DNA from: Actinomycetota bacterium | Lineage (GTDB): Bacteria; Actinomycetota; Acidimicrobiia; IMCC26256; PALSA-555 | Length of the DNA stretch: 35,607 nt | Direction: 5' to 3' | Assembly: GCA_016870245.1 (NCBI GenBank) | Contig: VGCA01000009.1 | Location: 1 to 35,607 of the forward strand | Part shown: one piece after another, positions 6,947 to 15,003 of the stretch | Layout of the letters: every line of letters begins with the position of its first letter | How positions within the stretch are numbered: position 1 is the stretch's first letter | Translations under genes and position numbers: made by a program | Notes under the pieces: model-generated | Told to the model about the DNA's origin: nothing | What the model saw: the letters and a program-made list of their open reading frames with translations, nothing else | Databases searched by the model: none

Positions 6947-7957
6947 TCACCGTGCGGCCGTGAGGAGTGCCGCGAGGAACGCTTCGGCCGCGGCGGCATC
7001 GGGCGCGAGGAACGCCCCGGCGATGCCGCCGGCCACCCAGACGTACAGGACGAGCTCGCCGCTCCTGAACCGCCGCACGTCGACGCCGCCCACGGTGACG
7101 GGCTGGCTGCTCCCGTACCCGCGGAGCGCGCCGGCATACGAGTCGGCCGTGGTCCCGACCGGCGCCTGCGCGAGCACCAGCCCACCGATCTGTCCGTCCC
7201 GGTCGGCGACCCGGTGGAGCGACGACGCGACGGCGCCGAACGGCGCGGTGACGAACTCGTCGGTGACCTCCGGGGAGGCGTAGTCGGCGAACAGGTACCC
7301 CGGAACCGGCACCAACCAGCGTGAGATCGGCTCGGTCTCGCCCGGGGCGAGATCGGGTGCCGCGAGGTACCGCCGCAGCCAGCGCTCCATGGCCGGCCGG
7401 GTGGCCCCGTCGAAGCCGCCCTGCACCCCGTGCCGGAGCCAGGCATACGTGTAGCGGCTGTCACGCGAGGACGGGTCGGTGAAGAGGTAGACCGTCTGAC
7501 CGGCGATCTCCAGGGTCTTCGGCCGTCCGCGTCCGGCATGGCCCAACGTGGCGACCTCCCGGTCCATCCCGGCCGGCGGGACCTCGACGAAGGTGTGCAG
7601 CTGGAGGAGCCCGACCTCCCGCCCCGTCTTGGTGCGGGCGGTGTTCTGCGACGCCTTGTCCGCGACCACGCTGTGCAGCGCCACCGACGAGAAGAAGTCG
7701 CTCCCGAGCTGGCCTTCCGCCCGGTCGAGGATGTCGAGCGCTGCCTCCACCTCGGCTTCGGGCACGTCGACGTAGCAGTAGCCGGGAACCTCCACGAGCT
7801 CGGCCGCGATCTCGCGGGTCTCGCCGGCGGCGAGGGCGGTGGCGTGGTCGGAGGCGCGACAGGCGCCCGACGGGCCCGCGGCCGCGTGCGCGGCCGCCGG
7901 AGCTGCGAGCACCACGGCGGCGCACAGCACAGCGGAACAGAGCCGGGGTCGGGACAT
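6947..7957 (-). CDS. Exported protein with internal duplication, unknown function
   Basis: A 336-aa protein with a clear Sec signal peptide: a basic start, then a hydrophobic run LCSAVLCAAVVLAAPAAAHA with a likely AHA cleavage site near residue 25. ATG 7957 has a good Shine-Dalgarno (AGGAGG). The mature part is two related halves. LAAGETREIAAELVEVPGY in the first half matches LAPGETEPISRWLVPVPGY in the second, each followed by an acidic helix. Each half also ends with a matching strand pair and WLRHGVQGGF or VWVAGGIAGAF. The family is not recognised. The repeated pattern suggests a pseudo-dimer, perhaps a cell-surface or periplasmic binding protein. No lipobox or membrane anchor is visible beyond the signal. 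Confidence 0.8.
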   Translation of the reverse strand: MSRPRLCSAVLCAAVVLAAPAAAHAAAGPSGACRASDHATALAAGETREIAAELVEVPGYCYVDVPEAEVEAALDILDRAEGQLGSDFFSSVALHSVVADKASQNTARTKTGREVGLLQLHTFVEVPPAGMDREVATLGHAGRGRPKTLEIAGQTVYLFTDPSSRDSRYTYAWLRHGVQGGFDGATRPAMERWLRRYLAAPDLAPGETEPISRWLVPVPGYLFADYASPEVTDEFVTAPFGAVASSLHRVADRDGQIGGLVLAQAPVGTTADSYAGALRGYGSSQPVTVGGVDVRRFRSGELVLYVWVAGGIAGAFLAPDAAAAEAFLAALLTAAR

Positions 7958-8085
7958 GACCACCCTCCTGGCGTCCTGGGTGGGACACGGCCTGTCCTGA
8001 GTGTCCCGAGCGCGCGGGACGGGCGGCAGGGCCGGACTTCCCGGTTCGAAGGGGCTTCTTCCCGGTCGGGCGTGCCGCGGGCGGC

Positions 8086-9510
8086 TCAGAGGCGCGCGTC
8101 GCGCAGGGCCGAGCGGCGCACCTTGCCCGCGTCGTCGCGCAGCGGCGCGTCGACCAGCTCGACCGTGCGGGGCACCTTGTAGGCGGCGATCCGGTCGCGC
8201 AGGTGGGCCCGGAGCGCCTCGCTGGTCGCCTCGACCGCGACGGGGTCGGTCGTATCCACGCCGGGTAGGTCGACGATCGCGTGCACGCGCTGGCCCAGAT
8301 CGTCGTCGGGGAGGCCGATCACCGCGCACGAGCGCACGCCGGGGTACTGGTCGATCGCGGCCTCGACCTCGGCGGGGAAGACGTTCGCGCCGCCGCTCAC
8401 CACCATGTCGGTGCGGCGGTCGACCAGGTAGAGGTAGCCGTCGGCGTCGAGGTACCCAAGGTCGCCGATGGTCTCCCAGCCGTCGTGCGACCGGGCCTCC
8501 GCGCCAAGGTAGCGGTACGTGGATCCGGGTCCGCCGGCGGGCATGAAGTAGATCTCGCCCACCTCGCCGGTCGGCACGTCGTCGCCGAGCTCGTCGAGGA
8601 TCCGCACCGCGCACCCGCCCTGGGGCAGTCCCACCGAGCCGGGATGGGTGAGCGACTCGGTGCCGGTGATCGAGGTGCCGCCCTGACTCTCGGTGCCGCC
8701 GTACCCCTCGCGGATGCGCTCGGGCCCGAGCCACCGGATCCACTGTTCCTTCAGCCACACGGGCCACGGCGCGCCGGTGCTGAAGACCTGCCGGAGCGAG
8801 GAGAGGTCGTAGGACTCCCGGTCGGGCAGGTTCCAGATGCGATGCATCATCGTCGGGACGAAGAAGACCCAGGTCACCCGGTGCTCCTGGATCCGCCGCA
8901 GCGCCTCGGCCGCGTCGAACCGTTCCATCACCACGAGCGTGGAGCCCACGAACAGGCCCGACACCGAGAAGCTGAACGGGCCGTTGTGGTACAGCGGACC
9001 CGGCACGAGCTGCACGTCGCCGTGGCGCATCTGCACGACGGGGACGTCGGGGTCGAACTCCGACGGGCTCTTCGCCACGATCAGCTTCGGACGCCCGGTC
9101 GAGCCCCCCGAGGCCAGCGCCTTGAAGGAGGCGCCCACCACCGCGGGGACCGGATCGACCGGCGTATGGAGGTCGGGCAACGAGTCCTGGTCGACCACCA
9201 CGGCCGGTCGCCCGAGCTCGATCAGAGCCGCCCGCTCGGGCTCGGGGAGCCGATAGGGGAGCGGCTGGGGGGTGGCACCCAGCTTCCAGGCCCCGAAGGT
9301 GGCGGCGTAGAAGTCGACCGAGTTGGGCAGGGCGATCGTCACGAGGTCGTCGACGGAGACCCCGTGGTCGCGGTAGTGGTGGGCCAGCCGGTTCGCCCGG
9401 GCATCGAGCTCGGCGAAGGTGACCGTCTCGTCGCCGCAGATCACGGCCGTCCGCCCGGGGAGCCGATCGGCCCAGTACGCGAGCAGGTCCCCCATCGGCA
9501 CGGCCGTCAC
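8086..9510 (-). CDS. Acyl-CoA synthetase (AMP-forming)
   Basis: A 474-aa adenylate-forming enzyme that activates a carboxylic acid to its CoA thioester. Core motifs are present: ASGGSTGRPK (A3, phosphate loop), YGGTES (A5), GDLGYLDADGYLYLVDR (A7-A8), VSGGANVFPAEVE, and an intact A10 lysine in DDAGKVRR, unlike the synthetase fragment at the left edge. At 474 aa it is shorter than typical 500-550 aa relatives; the missing length lies mostly in the N-terminal subdomain. Start: GTG 9510 is 6 nt from the -10 hexamer TAGGTT, so the message is probably leaderless. An internal ATG at 9495 is the alternative. It shares its promoter base pairs with the divergent amidohydrolase at 9529, which suggests co-expression of activation and downstream steps. 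Confidence 0.9.
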   Translation of the reverse strand: MTAVPMGDLLAYWADRLPGRTAVICGDETVTFAELDARANRLAHHYRDHGVSVDDLVTIALPNSVDFYAATFGAWKLGATPQPLPYRLPEPERAALIELGRPAVVVDQDSLPDLHTPVDPVPAVVGASFKALASGGSTGRPKLIVAKSPSEFDPDVPVVQMRHGDVQLVPGPLYHNGPFSFSVSGLFVGSTLVVMERFDAAEALRRIQEHRVTWVFFVPTMMHRIWNLPDRESYDLSSLRQVFSTGAPWPVWLKEQWIRWLGPERIREGYGGTESQGGTSITGTESLTHPGSVGLPQGGCAVRILDELGDDVPTGEVGEIYFMPAGGPGSTYRYLGAEARSHDGWETIGDLGYLDADGYLYLVDRRTDMVVSGGANVFPAEVEAAIDQYPGVRSCAVIGLPDDDLGQRVHAIVDLPGVDTTDPVAVEATSEALRAHLRDRIAAYKVPRTVELVDAPLRDDAGKVRRSALRDARL

Positions 9511-9515
9511 GCGCG

Positions 9516-9522
9516 TAACCTA
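9516..9522. promoter_or_regulatory. Symmetric shared -10 element for two leaderless divergent genes
   Basis: The heptamer TAACCTA contains TAACCT reading right (9516-9521), 7 nt before ATG 9529. It also contains TAGGTT reading left (9522-9517), 6 nt before GTG 9510. Both spacings are those of leaderless transcripts, so one opened bubble could fire in both directions. The two start codons are only 18 bp apart. No -35 motif is evident. Confidence 0.6.
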
Positions 9523-9528
9523 CGCCGC

Positions 9529-10701
9529 ATGGACCTGAGGACGCTGCACATCATCGACGTCGATGCTCACATCACCGAGCCCCACGACCTGTGGACGCGC
9601 AACGCCCCGAAGGGCTTCGAGGACCGGGTGCCGCGCGTCGTCGCCGTCGACGGCACCGACCAGTGGGTGGTCGACGGCGTGCCGATCGGCCGGGCCATGG
9701 GGGCCAGTGTCATCAAGCCCGACGGCGTGAAGCATCCCGGCTTCGACTTCATCACCTGGGGGGCCGACGACATCGCGGCGGCGTCGTACGACATGACGGC
9801 GCGCGTCGAGGTCATGGACGAGCTCGGTCTCTACGCCCAGATCCTCTACCCCAACACTGCAGGCTTCGGAGCGCAGAAGTTCGGTGAGGTCGAGGACCCC
9901 GAGCTCCGCCGGCTGTGCGCGACCCTCTACAACGACGCCATGGTCGAGATCCAGGAGGCCTCGGGCGGCCGGCTGCTCCCCATGGCGCTGATGCCGTGGT
10001 GGGACGTCGACGCGTCGATCGCCGAGGTGGGCCGCGCGGCGGCCAACGGGCTCCGAGGCGTGAACATGTGCACCGACCCCCAGCACCGCGGGCTCCCCGA
10101 CCTGGGCGAGCGCGCGTGGGACCCGTTCTGGGCCGCGTGCGAGGAGCACGGCATGCCGGTGAACTTCCACATCGGTGCGAGCGACACCTCGCTCACCTGG
10201 TTCGGCACGTCGCCGTGGCCGTCGCAGGACGACGAGCGCAAGCTCGCGATCGGCTCGGCGATGATGTACCTGTCCAACGCCCGAATCCTCGCCAACCTGG
10301 TGTTCTCGGGCGTGTTCGAGCGGTTCCCGAGCGTGCAGTTCGTGTCGGTGGAGAGCGGGATCGGCTGGATCCCCTTCTTCCTCGAATCCCTCGACTACCA
10401 GCTCTACGAGAGCGCTCCCAGCGCGGTCGACCAGCTGTCGATGAAGCCGTCCGAGTACTTCCGGCGCCAGGTCCACGGCTGCTTCTGGTTCGAGGGCTAC
10501 GCGCTGGCGCCGGTCATCGAGGCGCTCGGGCGCGACCGGATCCTCTTCGAGACCGACTATCCGCACCCCACGTGCCTGTACCCGGACCCCCTCCCGCGCG
10601 TCGCCGAGGCGGTCGCAGGGCTCGACGACACCACGGTGCAGATGATCATGCAGGACAACGCGGCGGCGCTCTACCGGATCCCGCTGCCCGTCAGCGTCTG
10701 A
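9529..10701 (+). CDS. PF04909 amidohydrolase-family metalloenzyme (second of four)
   Basis: A 390-aa TIM-barrel metalloenzyme. Landmarks: IDVDAHITEPHDLW (Asp12, His14), LYPNTAGFGAQKFG, MPVNFHIGASD (strand-5 His), FSGVFERFPSVQFVSVESGIGWIP, and FETDYPHPT with the strand-8 Asp. It belongs to the same group as the proteins at 2418, 16875 and 30509 but is clearly diverged from them. Members act as decarboxylases or C-C/C-O hydrolases on ring or keto acids; the substrate is not predictable here. ATG 9529 fits a leaderless start from TAACCT. The frame continues upstream to 8281, but that stretch is antisense to the acyl-CoA synthetase. It is followed by the SnoaL-like gene, which has its own promoter. 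Confidence 0.88.
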   Translation: MDLRTLHIIDVDAHITEPHDLWTRNAPKGFEDRVPRVVAVDGTDQWVVDGVPIGRAMGASVIKPDGVKHPGFDFITWGADDIAAASYDMTARVEVMDELGLYAQILYPNTAGFGAQKFGEVEDPELRRLCATLYNDAMVEIQEASGGRLLPMALMPWWDVDASIAEVGRAAANGLRGVNMCTDPQHRGLPDLGERAWDPFWAACEEHGMPVNFHIGASDTSLTWFGTSPWPSQDDERKLAIGSAMMYLSNARILANLVFSGVFERFPSVQFVSVESGIGWIPFFLESLDYQLYESAPSAVDQLSMKPSEYFRRQVHGCFWFEGYALAPVIEALGRDRILFETDYPHPTCLYPDPLPRVAEAVAGLDDTTVQMIMQDNAAALYRIPLPVSV

Positions 10702-10756
10702 CGACCACACCCGGCGCTCGCCGCGACGGGAGGCCGCGCCGCGCGGCGATCCGGGT

Positions 10757-10762
10757 TACGGT
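10757..10762 (+). promoter_or_regulatory. Leaderless -10 element TACGGT
   Basis: TACGGT is followed by 6 nt (GCCGCC) and GTG 10769. The cupin gene at 20354 has nearly the same arrangement: TACGGT, GCAGCC, GTG. No Shine-Dalgarno precedes either gene, which supports leaderless initiation. Confidence 0.5.
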
Positions 10763-10768
10763 GCCGCC

Positions 10769-11161
10769 GTGGATCCGACTTCGGCCGAGGCGACGGTGGC
10801 GCGGTTCTTCGACCGCATGGCGGTCGGGGACTGGGACGCGATGGCCGCGTGCGTGGCCCCCGACGTCGTGCGCGTGGGCCCGTACCGCGACGTCAAGACC
10901 GGACGCGACGACTACCGCGCCTTCCTCGCCGAGACGATCGAGGCACTCGAGGACTACCGGCTCGACCTGCAGCGGATCTGGACCGACGGCAGCCGGGCGG
11001 TGGCCCAGCTCTCGGAGACGCTGCGCATGGACGGCCGGCTGCGGCGCACCGACGAGGCCATCGTGTGCGACCTGGGCGACGACGGCTTGATCCACCGCGT
11101 CGAGGTGTACCTCCAGCGCGGGTACTTCGTCGACGACGAGCCCGAGATCCCCCGCGGCTGA
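10769..11161 (+). CDS. SnoaL-like / NTF2-fold protein
   Basis: A compact cone-shaped alpha+beta protein of 130 aa, the standard size for a single NTF2-like domain. Visible features are the N-terminal helix ATVARFFDRMAVGDWDAMAA, the following VAPDVVRVGPYRDVKTGRDDY, and a C-terminal sheet ending LIHRVEVYLQRGYF. The fold serves as isomerase, cyclase, dehydratase or hydrolase on small ring compounds. The family is too varied to name a reaction. GTG 10769 is chosen because a -10 hexamer lies 6 nt upstream. The 2-hydroxyacid dehydrogenase follows after 27 nt with its own Shine-Dalgarno, so the two are probably co-transcribed. Confidence 0.8.
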   Translation: MDPTSAEATVARFFDRMAVGDWDAMAACVAPDVVRVGPYRDVKTGRDDYRAFLAETIEALEDYRLDLQRIWTDGSRAVAQLSETLRMDGRLRRTDEAIVCDLGDDGLIHRVEVYLQRGYFVDDEPEIPRG

Positions 11162-11188
11162 CCGCCGCCCGCCCCAGGAGGAGCGTCC

Positions 11189-12253
11189 GTGCGCACGCCG
11201 CCGACCGGGGGACCGATCGTCCTCGCCATCCTCTATCCGTCGCAGTGGTTCGGGGGCGACGCCGCCATCGCCGAGGTCGCGCGCTCCGTGGAGGCACTCG
11301 ACCCCCGGGTGGAGGTGCTCACCGTCGTGTACGAGGAGGGGCAGCACCTGCGCACGCTCCGGGGCAGTCCCGAGGGGGCGGAGGAGGCCCGCAGGATCGC
11401 CCCGGCCCTGACCGACGAGCAGGCGGCGATGTTCGCGCGGGTCCATGGCGTGATCGCGATCGACCTGCCCTTCGACGTGGCCGAGCTGGCTCCGAACCTC
11501 GCCTGGGTGCAGGGCGTGGGCGCGGGGACCGCCCAGCTCCAGACCGCCGGCCTCGCCGAGGCCGGGATCGTGCTCACGTCGGGCGCCGGTACGAACGCGG
11601 TGGGCATCGCCGAGTTCGTGATCGGTCGCATCATCGAGGAGCGCAAGCGGTTCCCCCAGCTCCGGGAGTCCCAGCGGCGCCACGCCTGGGAACCCCAGTT
11701 CGGGCTCGAGCTCGCGGGCACGACGGTCGGTCTCGTCGGGTTGGGGGCGATCAACGCCGCCGTGGCCCACCGCCTGCAGGCGTTCGCCGTCGAGGTGCTC
11801 GCCTGCCGTCGCAGCGCCAGGCCGGGCGACACCGCGCCCGACGTCGACGCCCTCTATCCGACGGCGCAGCTGCACGAGATGCTCGGGCGCTGCGACACCG
11901 TCGTCGCGGCCGTGCCCGAGACTCCCGACACCATCGGCCTCATGGATGCCGCCGCGTTCGCGGCGATGCCCGCCGGGTCGTTCTTCGTCAACGTCGGCCG
12001 CGGGACGCTGGTCGACGAGGCCGCGCTCGTCGACACGCTGGAGCGCGGTCACCTGCGCGGCGCGGCGATCGACGTCGCGAGCCAGGAGCCGTTGCCCCCG
12101 GAGCACTTCCTGTGGGACGCCCCGAACCTCACCATCTCGTTCCACTGCTCGGCGTCGCCCTCCGCGATGGCGGGGAACCTCCACCGGCTCTGGATCGAGA
12201 ACGTGCGCCGTTGGCTCGCGGGCGAGGAGCTGGTCAACGTGGTCGGTGGCTGA
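11189..12253 (+). CDS. D-isomer-specific 2-hydroxyacid dehydrogenase family protein
   Basis: A 354-aa NAD(P)-dependent dehydrogenase that would interconvert a 2-keto acid and the D-2-hydroxy acid. The Rossmann core carries GLVGLGAIN, a variant of GxGxxG in which the last Gly is Asn. The catalytic triad is visible as Arg in VNVGRGTLVDE, Glu in ASQEPLPP and His in SFHCSASP. The N-terminal lid domain is longer than usual, with an insertion rich in acidic residues around 45-75. GTG 11189 has a clear AGGAGGAG Shine-Dalgarno. The Gly-to-Asn change may alter cofactor preference. The gene converges with the fusion protein at 12281. Confidence 0.85.
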   Translation: MRTPPTGGPIVLAILYPSQWFGGDAAIAEVARSVEALDPRVEVLTVVYEEGQHLRTLRGSPEGAEEARRIAPALTDEQAAMFARVHGVIAIDLPFDVAELAPNLAWVQGVGAGTAQLQTAGLAEAGIVLTSGAGTNAVGIAEFVIGRIIEERKRFPQLRESQRRHAWEPQFGLELAGTTVGLVGLGAINAAVAHRLQAFAVEVLACRRSARPGDTAPDVDALYPTAQLHEMLGRCDTVVAAVPETPDTIGLMDAAAFAAMPAGSFFVNVGRGTLVDEAALVDTLERGHLRGAAIDVASQEPLPPEHFLWDAPNLTISFHCSASPSAMAGNLHRLWIENVRRWLAGEELVNVVGG

Positions 12254-12280
12254 GCCGGGCCGGCACCGACCTTCGGCGCG

Positions 12281-13426
12281 TCAGTACTGCGCGAGGAAGT
12301 AGGTGAGCTGCGCGATCCGGCCGTCGACCACCTCGAACAGATCGATCACATGGACGGGATCGCCCCCGGCGATGCGGATGTCGATCTCCGCGGCAACCCG
12401 CGTGCCCTGCACCAGCAGCGGCCCGCGGGGCGTGGGCACCGGCGCCGCGGTCTCGTTGATCTGCGCGTAGAAGGCGTCGATCGCGGCCCGGCCCTCGGTG
12501 ATCGTGCCGAGGCCCACGAGGCGGGCGTCGTCGGCGAACAGCTCGGTGAGCCGGGGGTCGCGTGTCCGGACCCGGCGGAAGTACTCCTCGACGAGCCCCC
12601 GCGGGGTCGACGGCGCGGCGGCCACCCCGGCCGCGGCCGCCTCGAGGAGGTCCACGTGGGTGTCGGTGCCGGGGACGGTGGGCACGAACCCGCCGACCCA
12701 CTCAGGGGCCACGACCGGGTCGGCCTCGTAGGCGGCCAGGACCGCGGCGACGGCGTCGGCGCACGACTCGGGATCGGCCTCCACGAACCACAGCTGCAAG
12801 AAGCGCGACGCCGGGTCGGGGTCCACGGGCAGATCGGGCGGCCGCTCGCCCTCGAAGGGCCGCATGGTGAACGTGAGCACGGACGGGAACGGCGAGCCCG
12901 CGACGAGCTCGGGGAGCAGGGCGTCGCGCAGGTGGGTCAGGACCTCGGCCCGTCCGACGTCGGCCCGGCCGCGGCCGACCACGGTCAGGAGGCCCGGGTA
13001 CCGGTGGTCGAGGGTCTGCACGGCCGGCACCGGTTCGCCATCGCGGTACACCGCATGGGCATAGTCGACGAAGCGGGTGAGGACGTGGTCGCGCTCGGGC
13101 CACAGCCGCCCGTCGGCTCCCAGCCGGTGCACGGCGTCCGACGCGGCGGCGTCCCACTCGGCGGTGCGGTCGGCGTCGACGTAGTAGGTGGTCAGGAACG
13201 ATCCCCGGACGGGATCGGGGACCATCGGCGAGGCGTCCGGTCCCCGGAGCGCCTTGAGCGCGGGGGTCGCGACCCAGCGCTGGCCGCTCAGCGTGCCGGG
13301 GAGCGTCATCACCCCCGAGTAGAAGTGGTCGCGCTCGTACCACCGGTTGTAGGCCCGGTGGCGCCCCGGGTGGGGCTCGATGAGCGTGTACAGCATCATC
13401 CCGATGCGGACGGGCGGCTCCTGCAT
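12281..13426 (-). CDS. Three-domain protein: tandem EthD-like ferredoxin-fold repeats fused to a SnoaL-like domain
   Basis: A 381-aa protein. Residues about 5-115 (GMMLYTLIEPHPG, YNRWYERDHFYSG, LSGQRWV) look like a dimeric alpha-beta barrel (EthD-like) unit. Residues about 130-250 (GLLTVVGRGRADVGRAEVL, LTFTMRPFEG, FLQLWFVEAD) appear to be a second, degenerate copy. Residues about 262-381 form an NTF2/SnoaL domain (GLVEEYFRRVRTRDPRLTELF ending in VVDGRIAQLTYFLAQY). The domain boundaries are my estimate. The order suggests an enzyme or binding protein for a small hydrophobic intermediate. ATG 13426 is 5 nt after the nitroreductase stop, so this is the last gene of an SDR-nitroreductase-fusion operon. 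No catalytic residues can be named. Confidence 0.75.
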   Translation of the reverse strand: MQEPPVRIGMMLYTLIEPHPGRHRAYNRWYERDHFYSGVMTLPGTLSGQRWVATPALKALRGPDASPMVPDPVRGSFLTTYYVDADRTAEWDAAASDAVHRLGADGRLWPERDHVLTRFVDYAHAVYRDGEPVPAVQTLDHRYPGLLTVVGRGRADVGRAEVLTHLRDALLPELVAGSPFPSVLTFTMRPFEGERPPDLPVDPDPASRFLQLWFVEADPESCADAVAAVLAAYEADPVVAPEWVGGFVPTVPGTDTHVDLLEAAAAGVAAAPSTPRGLVEEYFRRVRTRDPRLTELFADDARLVGLGTITEGRAAIDAFYAQINETAAPVPTPRGPLLVQGTRVAAEIDIRIAGGDPVHVIDLFEVVDGRIAQLTYFLAQY

Positions 13427-13431
13427 CGGGA

Positions 13432-14142
13432 TCACCCGTCCTCGTAGTGGTTCCAGACGATGACGTCGGCGACGGGCCTGCGGGGCGAGGGCCGGAAGTC
13501 GCCACCGGTCGTGTAGGCGACCGGGATCAGGGCGACCTGGAACCAGTCGAGCGGCAGGCCGAGGATCGCGGCGACGTCGGCCTGACGCAGCTGGTGCGCG
13601 GTGGTCAGGGCTGACCCGAGCCCCCGGGAGTGGAGCGCGAGCTGGAAGCTCCAGACCGCCGGCAGGATCGAGGCGAACATCCCGCTGTCCATGTGGGTCG
13701 ACAGCCCGAGCGGGCCCGGTTCGGGGATGAGGGTCTGGTAGCGCACCAGCGCGGCCTTCACGTCGTAGCAGGGGATCACGAGCGCCGGGACGTCCTGGAG
13801 CCGGTCGGCGAGACCGAGGATCGACCGCGAGATCCGGGCGCCGGCCTCGTCGCCCTGCGACTCCTTCACCGCGAGCATCTGGGTCACCCGGGGCACGAGG
13901 ACCTCGCGGTAGACCTCTGCCACCGCGGCCTTGCGGTCGGGCGCGTCGACCACGACCCAGTGCCACTCCTGCGCGTTGGACGCGTTGGGCGCGAAGCAGG
14001 CGAGGCGGATGCACTCGCCGAGCACCTCGCGCGGCACCGGCCGCGACAGATCGAGCCGGCTGCGGACCGCCTTGGTGGTCGTGAGCAGCCGGTCGACGGT
14101 GGCGAGATCGAACGGGGTCGACGCGTCGGTGGGCCCGGTCAC
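13432..14142 (-). CDS. Nitroreductase-family flavoprotein
   Basis: A 236-aa FMN-dependent protein. The N-terminal KAVRSRLDL followed by APNASNAQEWHWVVVD is the FMN-binding start of the nitroreductase fold. HSRGLGSALTT and a C-terminal PVAYTTGGDFRPSPRRP complete it. Family members reduce nitro groups, quinones or enones, or act as dehalogenases or dehydrogenases; the substrate is unknown. The frame extends to 14184, but GTG 14142 lies 4 nt after the SDR stop, which suggests coupled translation and a shorter N-terminus. Its position between an SDR and the EthD/SnoaL fusion suggests a reductive step on the same ring-type substrate. Confidence 0.82.
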   Translation of the reverse strand: MTGPTDASTPFDLATVDRLLTTTKAVRSRLDLSRPVPREVLGECIRLACFAPNASNAQEWHWVVVDAPDRKAAVAEVYREVLVPRVTQMLAVKESQGDEAGARISRSILGLADRLQDVPALVIPCYDVKAALVRYQTLIPEPGPLGLSTHMDSGMFASILPAVWSFQLALHSRGLGSALTTAHQLRQADVAAILGLPLDWFQVALIPVAYTTGGDFRPSPRRPVADVIVWNHYEDG

Positions 14143-14146
14143 GGGA

Positions 14147-14941
14147 TCAGACGTTGTATCCGAAGCCCGAGGTCGAGCCGCCACCCGGGAGGCCCGGCTC
14201 GAGCCGACCGGTCATGGTGCCGCCATCGACCACGAGCTCGGTGCCGGTGATGTAGGACGCGGCGTCGCTCGCGAGGAACAGGACGGCCTCGGCGATCTCC
14301 TCCGACTCGCCGATGCGGGCGATCGGCTGGAACTGGTACGGCCCCGTCTTCATCTCCTCCATCTGCGCGGGGTTGCCCATGACGGTGTTGACGCCGCCGG
14401 GGTGGATCGAGTTGACCCGCACGCCGAAGCGGCCGAACTCCATGGCCGCGACCTTGGTCATGCCGCGCACGGCCCACTTGGATGCCGCGTAGGAGATGAG
14501 GCCGTTGCTGCCGCGCATCCCGTCGATCGACGAGATGTTCACGATCGCGCCGCCGCCGTTGTCGCGGATCGGACCGACCGACATGCGCATGCCGAGGAAG
14601 CAGCCGACCTGGTTGACGTGGATCACCGAGAGGTAGTCGTCGAGGGACGTGTCCTCGATCGCCGCAGGCCGGATGATGCCGGCGTTGTTGACCAGCACGG
14701 TGAACGGGCCGAGGGACTGGGCGGTGGCGATGGCGTTGGCCCAGTCGGCCTCCTGGCTCACGTCGAGGTGCACGTAGGTGCTCGCCCCGCCGATCTCGGC
14801 CGCGACGGCCGCACCCTCGTCGTCGAGCACGTCGCCCAGGACGACGGTCGCGCCCTCCTCGGCGAACCGCCGGGCCTCGGCGGCGCCCTGGCCTCGGCCC
14901 GCGCCCGTCACGATCACGACCTTGCCGTCGAAGCGGCCCAT
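14147..14941 (-). CDS. Short-chain dehydrogenase/reductase (SDR)
   Basis: A classical SDR of 264 aa. TGAGRGQG is the cofactor loop and VLGDVLDD ends strand 2 with an acidic residue, which favours NAD(H). LVNNAGI, NISSIDG and SYAASKWA supply the Asn-Ser-Tyr-Lys catalytic set. The C-terminus has a Gly/Ser-rich extension, GLPGGGSTSGFGYNV, beyond the usual end of the fold. The closest well-known types are hydroxysteroid dehydrogenase-like SDRs, but the substrate is not determined. ATG 14941 has an AGGGGG Shine-Dalgarno and a TAGGGT -10 about 42 nt upstream. It leads the minus-strand operon with the nitroreductase and fusion protein, and diverges from the LLM gene at 15004. Confidence 0.9.
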   Translation of the reverse strand: MGRFDGKVVIVTGAGRGQGAAEARRFAEEGATVVLGDVLDDEGAAVAAEIGGASTYVHLDVSQEADWANAIATAQSLGPFTVLVNNAGIIRPAAIEDTSLDDYLSVIHVNQVGCFLGMRMSVGPIRDNGGGAIVNISSIDGMRGSNGLISYAASKWAVRGMTKVAAMEFGRFGVRVNSIHPGGVNTVMGNPAQMEEMKTGPYQFQPIARIGESEEIAEAVLFLASDAASYITGTELVVDGGTMTGRLEPGLPGGGSTSGFGYNV

Positions 14942-14982
14942 GGATCCCCCTCGGATCTCGATACCGGTGTGGTGGTGGCGGG

Positions 14983-14988
14983 ACCCTA
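14983..14988 (-). promoter_or_regulatory. -10 element TAGGGT for the SDR operon
   Basis: Read leftward, TAGGGT lies 41 nt before ATG 14941, leaving room for a leader with the AGGGGG ribosome binding site. It is separated by one base from the rightward -10 at 14990. Confidence 0.45.
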
Positions 14989-14989
14989 T

Positions 14990-14995
14990 TACGTT
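14990..14995 (+). promoter_or_regulatory. -10 element TACGTT, leaderless start of the LLM gene
   Basis: TACGTT is followed by 8 nt and GTG 15004. No Shine-Dalgarno is present. The TTG at 14995 overlaps the hexamer and is an unlikely start. Confidence 0.45.
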
Positions 14996-15003
14996 TGGAA
15001 ATC

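Noticed and set aside
6193-7539. N-terminal extension of the DUF2252 protein
   Set aside because: The extension overlaps the heme-binding and exported protein genes and has shadow composition; DUF2252 homologues start near the chosen GTG.
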